A DNA stretch of 64,000 bases from JAHBNG01 sp039028975 (GCA_039028975.1 JBCCHB010000018.1:1-64000); one strand, 5' to 3'; shown: positions 41,350 to 49,818, counted from the stretch's first letter. The notes: a model not told the origin generated them from the letters alone. A program made the numbers and translations.

Positions 41350-43482
41350 ATGAATCGAAAAAAATTACACCGTATAGCTCTGTTAATATCAACTCTTTTC
41401 CTGTCTATTCTCCAACTGTTTCTTCTTCAACCTGAGTTCCACCCCAGCCAAGCTGCTTCTCTTGTCCAAACTGGCGGGCTATTGAAAAAAAGCCAGAATA
41501 TTGATTCCAACCTTAATAATCTGCACCAGGAATGGATTACCCATCAAAATAGCGGCAACCAAGAGCCGTTTGCTCCAGGTGATCCAAGTATCCCCATTAT
41601 TGAAGAAGAGTATGTTGTGATCGATGCCGTGGCAACGTCTGATCTAGATGCACTACGACTTCTGCTAGAGTCCCAAGGTTTACGTAACACATCGGTTTAC
41701 GGGAAGATGATCTCTGGGGAATTCCCTATCGAAAAGCTGGATGGCTTGGTGGATGAAGATGTGCTACAGATAATGCGTCCAGCTTATGCCATCACGAATG
41801 GGATGGCTGAGGCAATACCCCGTGCCATGCCTCAGGTTGGCTTGGTCGATAGCCAGGGAGACGTGGCCATGCGCTCGAACATTGCCAGAGCAATTTACGG
41901 TGTTGATGGTTCTGGCATTACCATTGGCACCCTTTCGGATAGCTATGATTGTGCCTCATCCCCAACTACAAATGCCACCCAAGATGTGGCCAATGGGGAT
42001 CTTCCTTCCGGTATCAATGTACTGGACGATACCCAGTGCCCCGGCAGCGATGAAGGAAGAGCCATGATGCAGTTGATTGCGGATGTGGCCCCAGGGGCAG
42101 GGCAAGCTTTTCATACGGCCTTTGGTGGGCAGGCCGATTTTGCCAACGGCATTATAGAATTACAGGGTGCCGGCGCGGATGTGATTGTGGATGACGTCAT
42201 CTATTTTGCTGAGCCGTTTTTTCAAGACGGCATCATCGCCCAGGCAGTTGATCAAGTCTACGCTGCGGGTGTTTCATACTTCTCTTCTGCCGGAAATTCG
42301 GCACGCGATTCCTATGAGAGTGCTTTTGACAACAGTGGTGAAGTAGGCCCACTCTTTAGCGGTCTGCTTCACGATTTTGACCCTGGTCCAGGCGTCGATA
42401 CTCGGCAAAGAGTGACGATTCCGTCTGGTGCAACGGTTCGTATTTCATTTCAATGGGATCAGCCATTTGCGTCTGTTAGTGGGTCACCCGGTTCGACCAG
42501 TGATATTGATATCGGTATTTTGGATACGAGTGGCAATGTTGTCGCTGCAAGTTTTGACGGCAATATAGGAGGCGATCCGGTAGAGATCGTTATCTTTAGT
42601 AATGGTACGACAAATACAGCATTTGACATTATTATTTCAAAATATAGCGGCTCGGATCCTGGCTTAATGAAGTACATTGATTTTGGGACGATGACAATCA
42701 ATGAATTTGATACGGATAGCAGTACCATTGTCGGACACGCCAATGCAAGTGGTGCCGAAGCCGTTGGTGCAGCTTGGTATTTTCAGACGCCTGCGTTTGG
42801 TGTTTCCCCTGCGGTATTAGAGGCGTTTTCCTCCGGCGGCAACACACCGATTCTCTTTGATACGGCAGGCAATAGCGTGAATATCATACGCCAGAAGCCA
42901 GAGATTGTGGCCCCAGATGGAACCAATACGACCTTTTTTGGCGGTGATGCTGAGGGGGACGGATTTCCCAATTTCTTTGGCACATCCGCGGCTGCGCCTC
43001 ATGCTGCGGCCGTAGCTGCTCTGTTGCTTGAGCAAAACGCGATTCTATCGCCTCAACTCATCTATGATATTCTACAATTTGGTGCGAATGACATGGGCGT
43101 TTCGGGTTTTGATTTGGATTCAGGGTACGGCCTAATCGAAGCCGATTCGGCCGTGGCAGATGCGAGGCTGATCACGTCCCCATTTGGAGGAAAGCCGACA
43201 GCCATGGTTACCCAAGTAGGGCCTAATTCATCCATCAACACAACCTCTCCAACATTTGTATGGGATGCCTTAGCTGATGCTACAGAGTATCAAGTTGTAC
43301 TCTATTCAGTTAGCAGCAATGGTATTGTCAGCGATGAGCGTTACACGAATGAGGAGGCAACCTGCCTTCTGGATAACGAATGCTCGGTTACACTCGCCAC
43401 GGCCCTCGATCCCGGCCAATATTTGTGGCTGGTCCGAGCCATTAACCTCTATGGTGAAGGCCCTTGGAGCTTGTGGCAGTAA
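41350..43482 (+). CDS. secreted subtilase-like serine protease with Glu in place of the catalytic His
   Basis: A 710-residue exported protein: signal peptide to about residue 36 (ending SQAAS), a propeptide-like region, and an S8-type catalytic domain. GSGITIGTLSDSYD carries Asp197. The position where subtilisins have HGT reads SDEGRAMMQLIADVAPGA, with Glu235; the nucleophile is Ser546 in FGTSAAAPHAA. Asp-Glu-Ser recalls the sedolisin (S53) triad, and S8/S53-border families with DEGxAM are known. The insertion between the Glu and Ser blocks holds a beta-sandwich-like stretch (345-450). A C-terminal domain (about 618-710) resembles fibronectin type III. It follows the cellulase but is not clearly in an operon. 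Confidence 0.85.
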   Translation: MNRKKLHRIALLISTLFLSILQLFLLQPEFHPSQAASLVQTGGLLKKSQNIDSNLNNLHQEWITHQNSGNQEPFAPGDPSIPIIEEEYVVIDAVATSDLDALRLLLESQGLRNTSVYGKMISGEFPIEKLDGLVDEDVLQIMRPAYAITNGMAEAIPRAMPQVGLVDSQGDVAMRSNIARAIYGVDGSGITIGTLSDSYDCASSPTTNATQDVANGDLPSGINVLDDTQCPGSDEGRAMMQLIADVAPGAGQAFHTAFGGQADFANGIIELQGAGADVIVDDVIYFAEPFFQDGIIAQAVDQVYAAGVSYFSSAGNSARDSYESAFDNSGEVGPLFSGLLHDFDPGPGVDTRQRVTIPSGATVRISFQWDQPFASVSGSPGSTSDIDIGILDTSGNVVAASFDGNIGGDPVEIVIFSNGTTNTAFDIIISKYSGSDPGLMKYIDFGTMTINEFDTDSSTIVGHANASGAEAVGAAWYFQTPAFGVSPAVLEAFSSGGNTPILFDTAGNSVNIIRQKPEIVAPDGTNTTFFGGDAEGDGFPNFFGTSAAAPHAAAVAALLLEQNAILSPQLIYDILQFGANDMGVSGFDLDSGYGLIEADSAVADARLITSPFGGKPTAMVTQVGPNSSINTTSPTFVWDALADATEYQVVLYSVSSNGIVSDERYTNEEATCLLDNECSVTLATALDPGQYLWLVRAINLYGEGPWSLWQ

Positions 43483-43544
43483 TATTTTTCTGTTGAATTA
43501 TAATCTGTTTGTGGGAAGGAGTTTGAAATTGTCTTTATCTTGGT

Positions 43545-43627
43545 AACCGCTCACGTCCCCTGAGCCTGTCGAAGGGGGAACTCGGCTTCGACAAGCTCAG
43601 CCTACGGGGGGGAGGTGAATGAGTACT
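43545..43627. repeat. repeat C copy 1 (REP-like, CTTCGACAAGCTCAG)
   Basis: An 83-bp unit with CCTGAGCCTGTCGAAGG and the complementary GGCTTCGACAAGCTCAGCC, ending GGGAGGTGAATGAGTACT. It is nearly identical to 48820-48900. The core palindrome CTGAGCTTGTCGAAG is a widespread bacterial REP-type sequence. Follows the protease stop by about 60 bp. Confidence 0.85.
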
Positions 43628-43712
43628 TATCTTGAAAGAGGCCTATTGCTGTATTGATGTATATCTTGATGAGCAAAGAGATGTCGCTAGTACAGCGTTC
43701 GATCAGCTGTGG

Positions 43713-43823
43713 TAGTTGTTCGTAGGTGCAGTTTTCAACTGCGCAAGCGTGGCTACCCCTCATTTTCAAGAGAAGCCACGGGATTTTCCATGCTCATGCG
43801 GTTGCAAACTGCAGTCCAACCAT
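43713..43823. repeat. palindromic element with GTGCAGTTTTCAACTGC ends
   Basis: Left end GTTCGTAGGTGCAGTTTTCA and the complement of the right end (GCGGTTGCAAACTGCAGTCC) match imperfectly, flanking an inner hairpin GTGGCT...AGCCAC. It looks like another small mobile palindrome; only one copy is seen here. Confidence 0.4.
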
Positions 43824-43923
43824 TCCGCCTTACTAGGATAGACTACAATAACTTTGTAATCATTTATGCCACGCTGTACTAGGTTACGGGTGCGGGTGTC
43901 GCTAGCTCACCAGGGCATAGATC

Positions 43924-43966
43924 AAAAAAGCGTCGAGAGGATATGAGAAGCTCTCGACGCTTTTTT
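43924..43966. terminator. strong bidirectional Rho-independent terminator
   Basis: AAAAAAGCGTCGAGAG and CTCTCGACGCTTTTTT form a perfect 16-bp stem with an 11-base loop (43924-43966). A U-tract appears on both strands, so it can end the protease transcript from the left and the hflK-hflC transcript from the right. Confidence 0.92.
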
Positions 43967-43981
43967 CTAGAGATTGATCGT

Positions 43982-44019
43982 TATACTTCAGTTGCTTTCA
44001 AAAAGGAGCTGAGGTATAG
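43982..44019. repeat. 38-bp mini element A
   Basis: TATACTTCAGTTGCTTTC joined directly to AAAAGGAGCTGAGGTATA: both termini of family A without the inner arms or loop. Probably an internal-deletion derivative. Confidence 0.5.
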
Positions 44020-44127
44020 AGTTGTTTAGGATGATTCGGCAGGCTAAGTACCCGAGCAAAAGTTTTTTGGTATTTCGGAAGGGCTTTCGCTCCTGTAAGC
44101 CGTACCGGTTTATTTATGCTTGGGTAC

Positions 44128-45225
44128 TTATCCGCCTGAACCACCTTCGCTTGCCTCAGAATCGCTGGCTTCAGCATCACTGGCCTCAGTCTCACCAGAT
44201 TCAGCATCGGACTCTTCGGCCTCTGTATCGCCTTCGGTTGTCTCAGCATCAGTGGCTTCAGCATCACTCTCCTCAGTCTCGTCAGCTTCAGGCTCGGACG
44301 CGGCTTCTTCAGTTCCACTAGAATCAGTTTCTTCAACCCCACCAATCGCTGGCTCAGTAGGCGGCTGTGAGTCTTCAATCAAATAGCGAAAGAATTCGGA
44401 GTCAGACGGAATCACCAAGCTATCGCCTGGTTTGAGAGACTGACCATAAGCTTCCAAACGACGCGAAAAGGCATAAAATTCCAGATCCTGCCCTAGTGCT
44501 TCCGCATAAATTTTAATGGCCTCTGCTTCCCCTTCACCCCGAATGACCTGGGACTGTTGATATCCTTCAGCAGCGATTACCGTCGCATCACGGTCTGCTT
44601 GGGCGCGAATGATGTTGGCCTGTTCTTCCCCTTCAGCCCTAAAGAGGGAAGATTCACGTTGACGTTCGGCCCGCATTCGATCAAAGACACTCTGTTCCAC
44701 ATCTTCAGGTAAATCAGCTCGCTTAATGCGCACATCTACAACCTCAACGCCTAGGGAAACAGCTTTGTTTGCAGATGACTCGGTTACCCGGCTGATGATA
44801 TTCTCGCGCTCAGCAGTGATCACATCGTTGAATGGGACCAAAGCCAACTCTTCACGAAGGCCGGAAAAGACAAATTCATCCAACCTAGCACGGGCACCAC
44901 GCTCAGTACGAACCGATTTATAGAACTCTAGCGGATCGATAATGCGCCAGCGAGTCACATGATCAACGACCAAACGTTTTTTGTCGGTGGTTAGATACTC
45001 CTGTGCATCGGCATCGCTAGAGAGGATTCGCTTATCAAAAAAGAGGACGTTTTGGACAAACGGTGTCTTTAAAGAAAGTCCTGGTTCGGTAATGGTCCGA
45101 ATGGGTTCCCCAAATTGTAGAACAATGGCTTGTTCAGGTTCATCGACAATGAAGAAGATCTGATTCCCAAAGATAAAGAGGATAACCAGAATAACGACTA
45201 GGTAAGGTGCGATTCGACTAAGCAT
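44128..45225 (-). CDS. hflC: HflC-like SPFH protein with long acidic tail
   Basis: A 365-residue partner of HflK. Together they form the membrane SPFH cage that modulates the FtsH protease. An N-terminal transmembrane segment (about 8-24, LVVILVILFIFGNQIFFI) is followed by the SPFH/band-7 domain: VDEPEQAIVLQFGEPIRTI, then TTDKKRLVVDHVTRWRI and VEVVDVRIKRADLPEDVEQS (three separate stretches). The ERQRESSLFRAEGEEQANII coiled region follows. The last 75 residues are almost only Glu, Ser, Ala, Thr and Asp, an unusual tail likely disordered and facing outward or into the cage. The ATG at 45225 has AAGGAGG eight bases before it, better than a start 20 codons upstream. It follows hflK by one base. 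Confidence 0.93.
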   Translation of the reverse strand: MLSRIAPYLVVILVILFIFGNQIFFIVDEPEQAIVLQFGEPIRTITEPGLSLKTPFVQNVLFFDKRILSSDADAQEYLTTDKKRLVVDHVTRWRIIDPLEFYKSVRTERGARARLDEFVFSGLREELALVPFNDVITAERENIISRVTESSANKAVSLGVEVVDVRIKRADLPEDVEQSVFDRMRAERQRESSLFRAEGEEQANIIRAQADRDATVIAAEGYQQSQVIRGEGEAEAIKIYAEALGQDLEFYAFSRRLEAYGQSLKPGDSLVIPSDSEFFRYLIEDSQPPTEPAIGGVEETDSSGTEEAASEPEADETEESDAEATDAETTEGDTEAEESDAESGETEASDAEASDSEASEGGSGG

Positions 45226-45226
45226 C

Positions 45227-46282
45227 TTAGTTGCCTCCTTGTTCAGTGGCAGATTGATTGGTGATAGTCGGGCCACCCGAGCCATTGAGATCGCCTAAAG
45301 GCAAGAAGGGCAACACTTGGCTGCCAACAGCATTCGGGTCGAGCAATGTCAGGTCAACACTGTTCAGAATATCTTCTACTGCCTCAATGTGCATGCGCTC
45401 ACGAGTGACCTCTGGGGCAAGTTGATACGCTTTTAAGATCGCCAGGAATCGGTCTGCATCACCTGTCGCCCGTAAAACTCGCTGCTCGCTGAAGGCCGTT
45501 GCTTCTTCAATCGCCCGCTGTCTTTCACCTCTCGCGCGAGGCACAATATCATTCTGATAGGCTTGGGATTCGTTAATTAGGCGTTCCTTATCGGCCAAGG
45601 CACGGACAACTTCTTGGAACGCATCAATAACCTCTTCCGGTGGGTCGGCTTCTTGCAACTGAACATTGGTCACTTGGATCCCGGCACCGTACTCATCTAA
45701 CAAGGTTGATAAACCAGACATGGTATCATTTTGCACCCGAGCACGCTCCTCGGTAATGACATCATCAATGGTCATTTGCCCAACCGTACCACGCAAAGCC
45801 ACTTCGGCCGTTGACAAAAGAACATCCTCTGGATTTTGTACGTTGAAGACAAAATTGCGTGAATCGGCTATTCGGTACTGAACAACCAATTCAAGTTGTA
45901 CAATATTTTCATCTTCAGTTAACATGAGCGCTTCGTTTAAAACTGTTTGACGACCACTGTTGGTCGTACGGAATCCAATTTCCACTCGACGAATGGCTTC
46001 GACATTCACAATGGTCCTCTTCTGTATGGGGCGCGGTAGATGATAGTTCAGCCCAGGTTGTGAGATGCTTGTAAAGCTTCCAAACGTCTGAATAACCCCT
46101 TCTTCGCCAGCTTGCACCACATAGATGCCTGAAGCCAACCAAAGAAGGAGCAATACCACTAGGATCAAAATATAAAGTCCACTCCCGCGATTTGAAAACC
46201 AACCAGAGAAGTTGCGGATTGTGTCCTCCAACTGCTCATATTCATCATTGCGGCGCGGTGGTGGGCTACCGTTAAATGCCAT
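45227..46282 (-). CDS. hflK: HflK-like SPFH protein
   Basis: The 351-residue first gene of the pair. A Pro/Arg-rich cytoplasmic start (MAFNGSPPPRRNDEYE) leads to a transmembrane helix near residues 38-56. Next is the band-7 domain with AGEEGVIQTFGSFTSISQPGLNYHLP, seen as VQAGEEGVIQTFG and PGLNYHLPRPI, and then VEAIRRVEIGFR. The helical coiled stretch includes EADPPEEVIDAFQEVVRA and GERQRAIEEATAF. The order hflK-hflC and the one-base gap match the conserved operon. FtsH itself is not in the window. It is transcribed leftward from the 46283-46976 spacer. Confidence 0.94.
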   Translation of the reverse strand: MAFNGSPPPRRNDEYEQLEDTIRNFSGWFSNRGSGLYILILVVLLLLWLASGIYVVQAGEEGVIQTFGSFTSISQPGLNYHLPRPIQKRTIVNVEAIRRVEIGFRTTNSGRQTVLNEALMLTEDENIVQLELVVQYRIADSRNFVFNVQNPEDVLLSTAEVALRGTVGQMTIDDVITEERARVQNDTMSGLSTLLDEYGAGIQVTNVQLQEADPPEEVIDAFQEVVRALADKERLINESQAYQNDIVPRARGERQRAIEEATAFSEQRVLRATGDADRFLAILKAYQLAPEVTRERMHIEAVEDILNSVDLTLLDPNAVGSQVLPFLPLGDLNGSGGPTITNQSATEQGGN

Positions 46283-46650
46283 TTTCTATCCTTTCTCTTT
46301 TTAGGGTCATTTTAATTCTTAATGACTTGTATAATTAGGCCCGTGATTAAGTAATATGAAGAAACACTTCTCTCGTAAGTAGCGATATTACTTTATCACG
46401 ACTGCCAGTATATACTCAGCTCTGGACATAGGTGTGAAAGTGAACCCTACGTCTTTATCGGGTCCGTGGTTTGTATCTATGCCTTACCCAGAATAGTTTT
46501 GAAACAGCTATCTATTTTTATGCACGTGTGTACTGACGACCACGTCACTCTGCACAATTTTTTAGATGAACTTATTTATTTTGTTGCTAGACGAATCTCT
46601 ATTATACCGTAAGGTGGCGAATTTGTCTGTGTTAGCCCTACCATAATGTG

Positions 46651-46675
46651 CAAATAACAAATCATTTGTTATTTG
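46651..46675. promoter_or_regulatory. 25-bp palindrome, possible operator upstream of hflK/typA
   Basis: Two perfect 12-bp arms around a single central C. AT-rich and without flanking U-tract, it looks more like a dimer-binding site than a terminator. It lies between divergent hflK and typA, so it could control either. No regulator is assigned. Confidence 0.4.
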
Positions 46676-46920
46676 TAGCTGGTTCATCCATAGTTCATCC
46701 CTAGTTTACTTCTGGCTAATCTCCGGTTCATGTCTGCTTCATCATCTAGTATAGGACTAATTCTTTCCACCCGAGATTCATTGCGATCTACTGAGTATGA
46801 TATACTGACAGCCGATTAATTATCAGCCTATATCATACCATCTATTTATACAAACGGTTGGTTTATTAATCAAAATTTAATGAACTAAATTGAATCTACA
46901 AAATACTTGAAAATACAAAT

Positions 46921-46957
46921 AGCTTTATCTGGCCATTTGTCTTTATCTGGCCATCTA
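46921..46957 (-). repeat. solo doubled right end of element B
   Basis: AGCTTTATCTGGCCATTTG is followed immediately by TCTTTATCTGGCCATCTATA, two copies of the same terminal sequence. The opposite terminus and the core are absent. It ends 19 bp before the typA GTG. Confidence 0.6.
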
Positions 46958-46976
46958 TATTGGAGGAATAAAATCG

Positions 46977-48803
46977 GTGAAACCCCGACACGACATACGC
47001 AATGTGGCGATTATCGCCCACGTTGATCATGGCAAAACCACATTGGTTGATGGCATGTTACGCCAGACGAATGTGTTTCATAGTAACCAAGAAGTTGCTG
47101 AACGAGTATTGGATTCGAATGATCTGGAACGCGAGCGAGGGATTACAATCCTTGCCAAGAATACGAGCATCGACTATAAGGGGACGTCCATCAACATTGT
47201 TGATACACCTGGCCACGCGGATTTTGGCGGTGAAGTTGAACGAGTTGTAAACATGGTCGATGGCGTTGTACTACTGGTGGATTCTGTTGAGGGGCCCATG
47301 CCTCAGACGCGTTTTGTGCTGCGGCAGGCACTCAAACAAGGTCACAAAGCGGTTGTCGTCGTGAACAAAATTGACCGACGTGCAGCGCGTCCGGATTTTG
47401 TTGTCGATGCCACCTTTGACCTCTTTATCGAATTAGGTGCCACTGAGGACCAGGCCGATTTCCCAGTGGTCTATACCAATGCTTTAGAAGGAAGAGCGAC
47501 CCTAGACGCGGCCAATTTGGGAGATGATCTTGAGCCGCTCTTCGAAACGATACTCGAACACATTCCGCCGCCACTTGTGGATGCAGATGGCCCGCCCCAG
47601 ATGCTCGTCTCCACCCTAGAGTATAGTAGCTACGTGGGCAAAATCGCAGTGGGACGGTTGCGCAGTGGCGTCCTGCGCAGCGGGCAAACCATTATGCATA
47701 TTGATGCTGATGGGACCATGCAGTCAGCAAAGATCGCTCAAGTTTTTGGCTTTACAAATTTAAAGCGTGAAGAGCGAGCCGAGGTACAGGCTGGCAATAT
47801 CGTAGCAGTGTCGGGCATTCCTGAAGTTGGAATTGGTGATACTCTTTCTGATCCGCAGGACCCACAACCACTTCCTCCAATCAAAGTCGAAGAGCCTACC
47901 GTGAGAATGACCTTTGGGGTGAATGACAGTCCCTTAGCTGGCCAAGAGGGGAAATATGTAACCAGCCGTCAGATCCGAGAACGCCTCTTCCGAGAATTAG
48001 AGAGCAACGTTGCTTTGCGTGTTGAAGAGACGGATAAAGCCAGTGAATTTACCGTATCTGGCCGTGGGGAGCTACATTTGGCTATCTTCATTGAGACCAT
48101 GCGGCGAGAAGGGTACGAGTTCTCCGTTAGCAAGCCAGAGGTTATCTATAAAAAAGAGGGAACGAAAACCCTGGAACCGATTGAACATGTCTTTATTGAG
48201 GTTGTGGAAGAGCATTTTGGCGCAGTAAGTGAGATGTTGGGACGCCGCAGGGGCCGCTTAAGCGACATGCAGTATGGCAATGACGGTGCAATTCATTCTG
48301 AACATCTTGTCCCAACACGCGGTATGTTGGGGTTCCGGCAACCCTTCCTGACGGCGACTCGGGGAACTGGTATTTTTCACACGCTCTCTCATGGCTATGA
48401 ACCGCTCAGTGGTGAAATTGGTGTCTCGCGCCTCGGTTCACTGATTGCTCTGGAAAGTGGGGCCGTTAGTGGCTATGCATTGGAGCATTTGCGGCAGAGA
48501 GGAACTTTCTTTGTCAGCCCGGGTGATCGAGTCTACAGTGGTCAAGTGGTAGGGCAACATATCCGTAATGAAGATCTAGTCATGAACGTCTGTCGTACCA
48601 AAAACCTAACCGGGCATCGAGCAGTTCCCAAATCGATAATCGAATCTCTGCCTCCTGCCCGAGTCTTTTCTCTCGACGATGCTATCGAATACTTAGCAGA
48701 CGATGAACTACTAGAAGTCACGCCCGAGTCATTTCGAATACGCAAGAGAGAATTGAATCATGAACTTCGTCAGCGCCAGGCTAGGGCTGCCAAGAAGGCA
48801 TAG
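46977..48803 (+). CDS. typA: ribosome-associated GTPase TypA/BipA
   Basis: A 608-residue translation-factor GTPase that binds the ribosome and helps 50S assembly and stress adaptation. G-domain motifs: G1 AHVDHGKTTLVDGM at residue 15, ERGITILAKNT for switch I near 52, G3 DTPGHADFGGEVER near 75 and G4 NKIDR near 129. Domains II, III and V follow (ISGxP-type VSGIPEVGIGDTL, GRGELHLAIFIETMRREGYE near 366) and the BipA-specific C-terminal domain (SGYALEHLRQRGTFFVSPGD). Start: GTG at 46977 with GGAGGA eight bases upstream. Monocistronic as seen; a repeat C copy follows the stop by 17 bp. Confidence 0.97.
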   Translation: MKPRHDIRNVAIIAHVDHGKTTLVDGMLRQTNVFHSNQEVAERVLDSNDLERERGITILAKNTSIDYKGTSINIVDTPGHADFGGEVERVVNMVDGVVLLVDSVEGPMPQTRFVLRQALKQGHKAVVVVNKIDRRAARPDFVVDATFDLFIELGATEDQADFPVVYTNALEGRATLDAANLGDDLEPLFETILEHIPPPLVDADGPPQMLVSTLEYSSYVGKIAVGRLRSGVLRSGQTIMHIDADGTMQSAKIAQVFGFTNLKREERAEVQAGNIVAVSGIPEVGIGDTLSDPQDPQPLPPIKVEEPTVRMTFGVNDSPLAGQEGKYVTSRQIRERLFRELESNVALRVEETDKASEFTVSGRGELHLAIFIETMRREGYEFSVSKPEVIYKKEGTKTLEPIEHVFIEVVEEHFGAVSEMLGRRRGRLSDMQYGNDGAIHSEHLVPTRGMLGFRQPFLTATRGTGIFHTLSHGYEPLSGEIGVSRLGSLIALESGAVSGYALEHLRQRGTFFVSPGDRVYSGQVVGQHIRNEDLVMNVCRTKNLTGHRAVPKSIIESLPPARVFSLDDAIEYLADDELLEVTPESFRIRKRELNHELRQRQARAAKKA

Positions 48804-48819
48804 GAACACCTGTCGGTGT

Positions 48820-48900
48820 AACCGTTCACGTCCCCTGAGCTTGTCGAAGGGGAAACCCGGCTTCGACAAGCTCAGCCTACGGGGGAGGTGAATGAGTACT
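48820..48900. repeat. repeat C copy 2 (REP-like)
   Basis: 81 bp, almost the same as 43545-43627: ACCGTTCACGTCCCCTGAG, then CTTGTCGAAGG and its complement, and the end GGGAGGTGAATGAGTACT. It lies just after typA. A 14-bp tandem AGTAGTCAGTGAGC/AGTAGTCAGTGAAC follows at about 48943-48970. Confidence 0.85.
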
Positions 48901-49012
48901 GTCGGTTTGAGGCGCAGCTTCACTAGTATATAGACCAATGTCATTAAGTAGTCAGTGAGCAGTAGTCAGTGAACGGCGAAGTATATAAGATTGAGGAGCT
49001 TCGGTAATTGCC

Positions 49013-49774
49013 GTGCAAACACTCTTGCTTTGGGATGAGAAGTTAGAGAAACGTCTTCTAACGGAAGCATTACAGGCTTTGGGATTGGCAGTTAGGCATG
49101 AAACGGATTTAGAACATGCCTTTGAAGATTGGGGAAACCGCCCTGCCAGCCTAATACTTATGGCACAACGGCTAAGTGAGCCAGAGCAAGCCGTCTATAC
49201 AATTCGGCGCCACTCTGTTGCACCACTCATCCTACTACTAAACCCTGTAGGTGAGGATAGGCATTTCAATCTGCTCGATTCGGGAGCGGATATGGTATTA
49301 GAGCGCCCATATAGTACCCGGCTCTTTTTGGGCTATGTCAAAGTTTTTATGAGGCGAGCGGAGACAGTATTGAGTGATAGCCTACCCGTGGTAAAAGAGG
49401 AAAAGGTTCGCCTCGATCCCAGCCGTCATGTCGTTCAAGTAGGAGATGGGACAAAACATCGTTTGAGCCAGCTTGAGTTTCGCTTGCTCCATACTTTGAT
49501 GGTTCATCGTAATCAAGTCCTCTCTACAGATACAATTGTTGAACATGTTTGGGGATATACTGGAGAGGGCCACCGGGATCTGGTGAGGGGATTGGTGAAC
49601 CGCTTGCGATCCAAAATCGAAGTCAATCGCCGAGCACCTGAATATATCCATACGGTACCCGGCATCGGGTATTCGTTTCAAAGTCAGTCAGATGGCGACG
49701 ATGGACCGCCCGCGAAACAAACACAAGGTAACTTAGCCTCGCGGACTATAAATAGACAGGGGTTGAAAGATTAG
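49013..49774 (+). CDS. atypical OmpR/PhoB-type response regulator lacking the phosphoacceptor
   Basis: A 253-residue transcription factor with a receiver-like domain (1-118) and a winged-helix DNA-binding domain (about 128-228: LSQLEFRLLHTLMVHRNQVLS, RGLVNRLRSKIE and YIHTVPGIGYSF are OmpR-type). The receiver lacks key residues. Where phosphoacceptor Asp is expected, the strand reads ASLILMAQRLSEP. The conserved Lys near the end of strand 5 appears as LERPY. So it is unlikely to be phosphorylated in the usual way and may respond to ligand or protein contacts. Start is a GTG at 49013; no kinase gene adjoins. The end overlaps a hairpin-type terminator. Confidence 0.82.
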   Translation: MQTLLLWDEKLEKRLLTEALQALGLAVRHETDLEHAFEDWGNRPASLILMAQRLSEPEQAVYTIRRHSVAPLILLLNPVGEDRHFNLLDSGADMVLERPYSTRLFLGYVKVFMRRAETVLSDSLPVVKEEKVRLDPSRHVVQVGDGTKHRLSQLEFRLLHTLMVHRNQVLSTDTIVEHVWGYTGEGHRDLVRGLVNRLRSKIEVNRRAPEYIHTVPGIGYSFQSQSDGDDGPPAKQTQGNLASRTINRQGLKD

Positions 49775-49818
49775 AAAGATGGAAAATCTGCACAATCTTC
49801 TAATCTTTGTTCGATTTT
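49766..49818 (+). terminator. repeat D copy 1, hairpin terminator
   Basis: AAAGATTAGAAAGAT (49766-49780) pairs with ATCTTCTAATCTTT (49795-49808) and is followed by GTTCGATTTTC. It begins inside the last codons of the response regulator gene, overlapping its stop. Related sequences occur at 55594-55650 and, degenerate, at 41237-41290. Confidence 0.7.

Larger units (their letters stand above)
43483..44127. other. 645-bp convergent spacer with repeats and terminator
   Basis: No gene. In order it holds a REP-like repeat C copy (43545-43627), a palindromic element (about 43713-43823), a strong bidirectional terminator (43924-43966) and a 38-bp mini element A (43982-44019). It separates the rightward protease from leftward hflK-hflC. 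Confidence 0.6.
46283..46976. other. 694-bp divergent spacer with palindromes and element ends
   Basis: No gene. It holds a 20-bp element A terminus (46411-46430), the perfect palindrome CAAATAACAAAT-C-ATTTGTTATTTG (46651-46675), a TATGATAT/ATATCATA inverted repeat (46796-46837), and a doubled right end of element B (46921-46957, TTTATCTGGCCAT twice). The typA ribosome site GGAGGA lies just after the latter. Confidence 0.55.

Noticed and set aside
43700..43830. Possible tRNA-like fold in the protease-hflC spacer
   Set aside because: Paired segments do not give a cloverleaf with a T-loop or CCA end; the pattern fits a palindromic repeat better.
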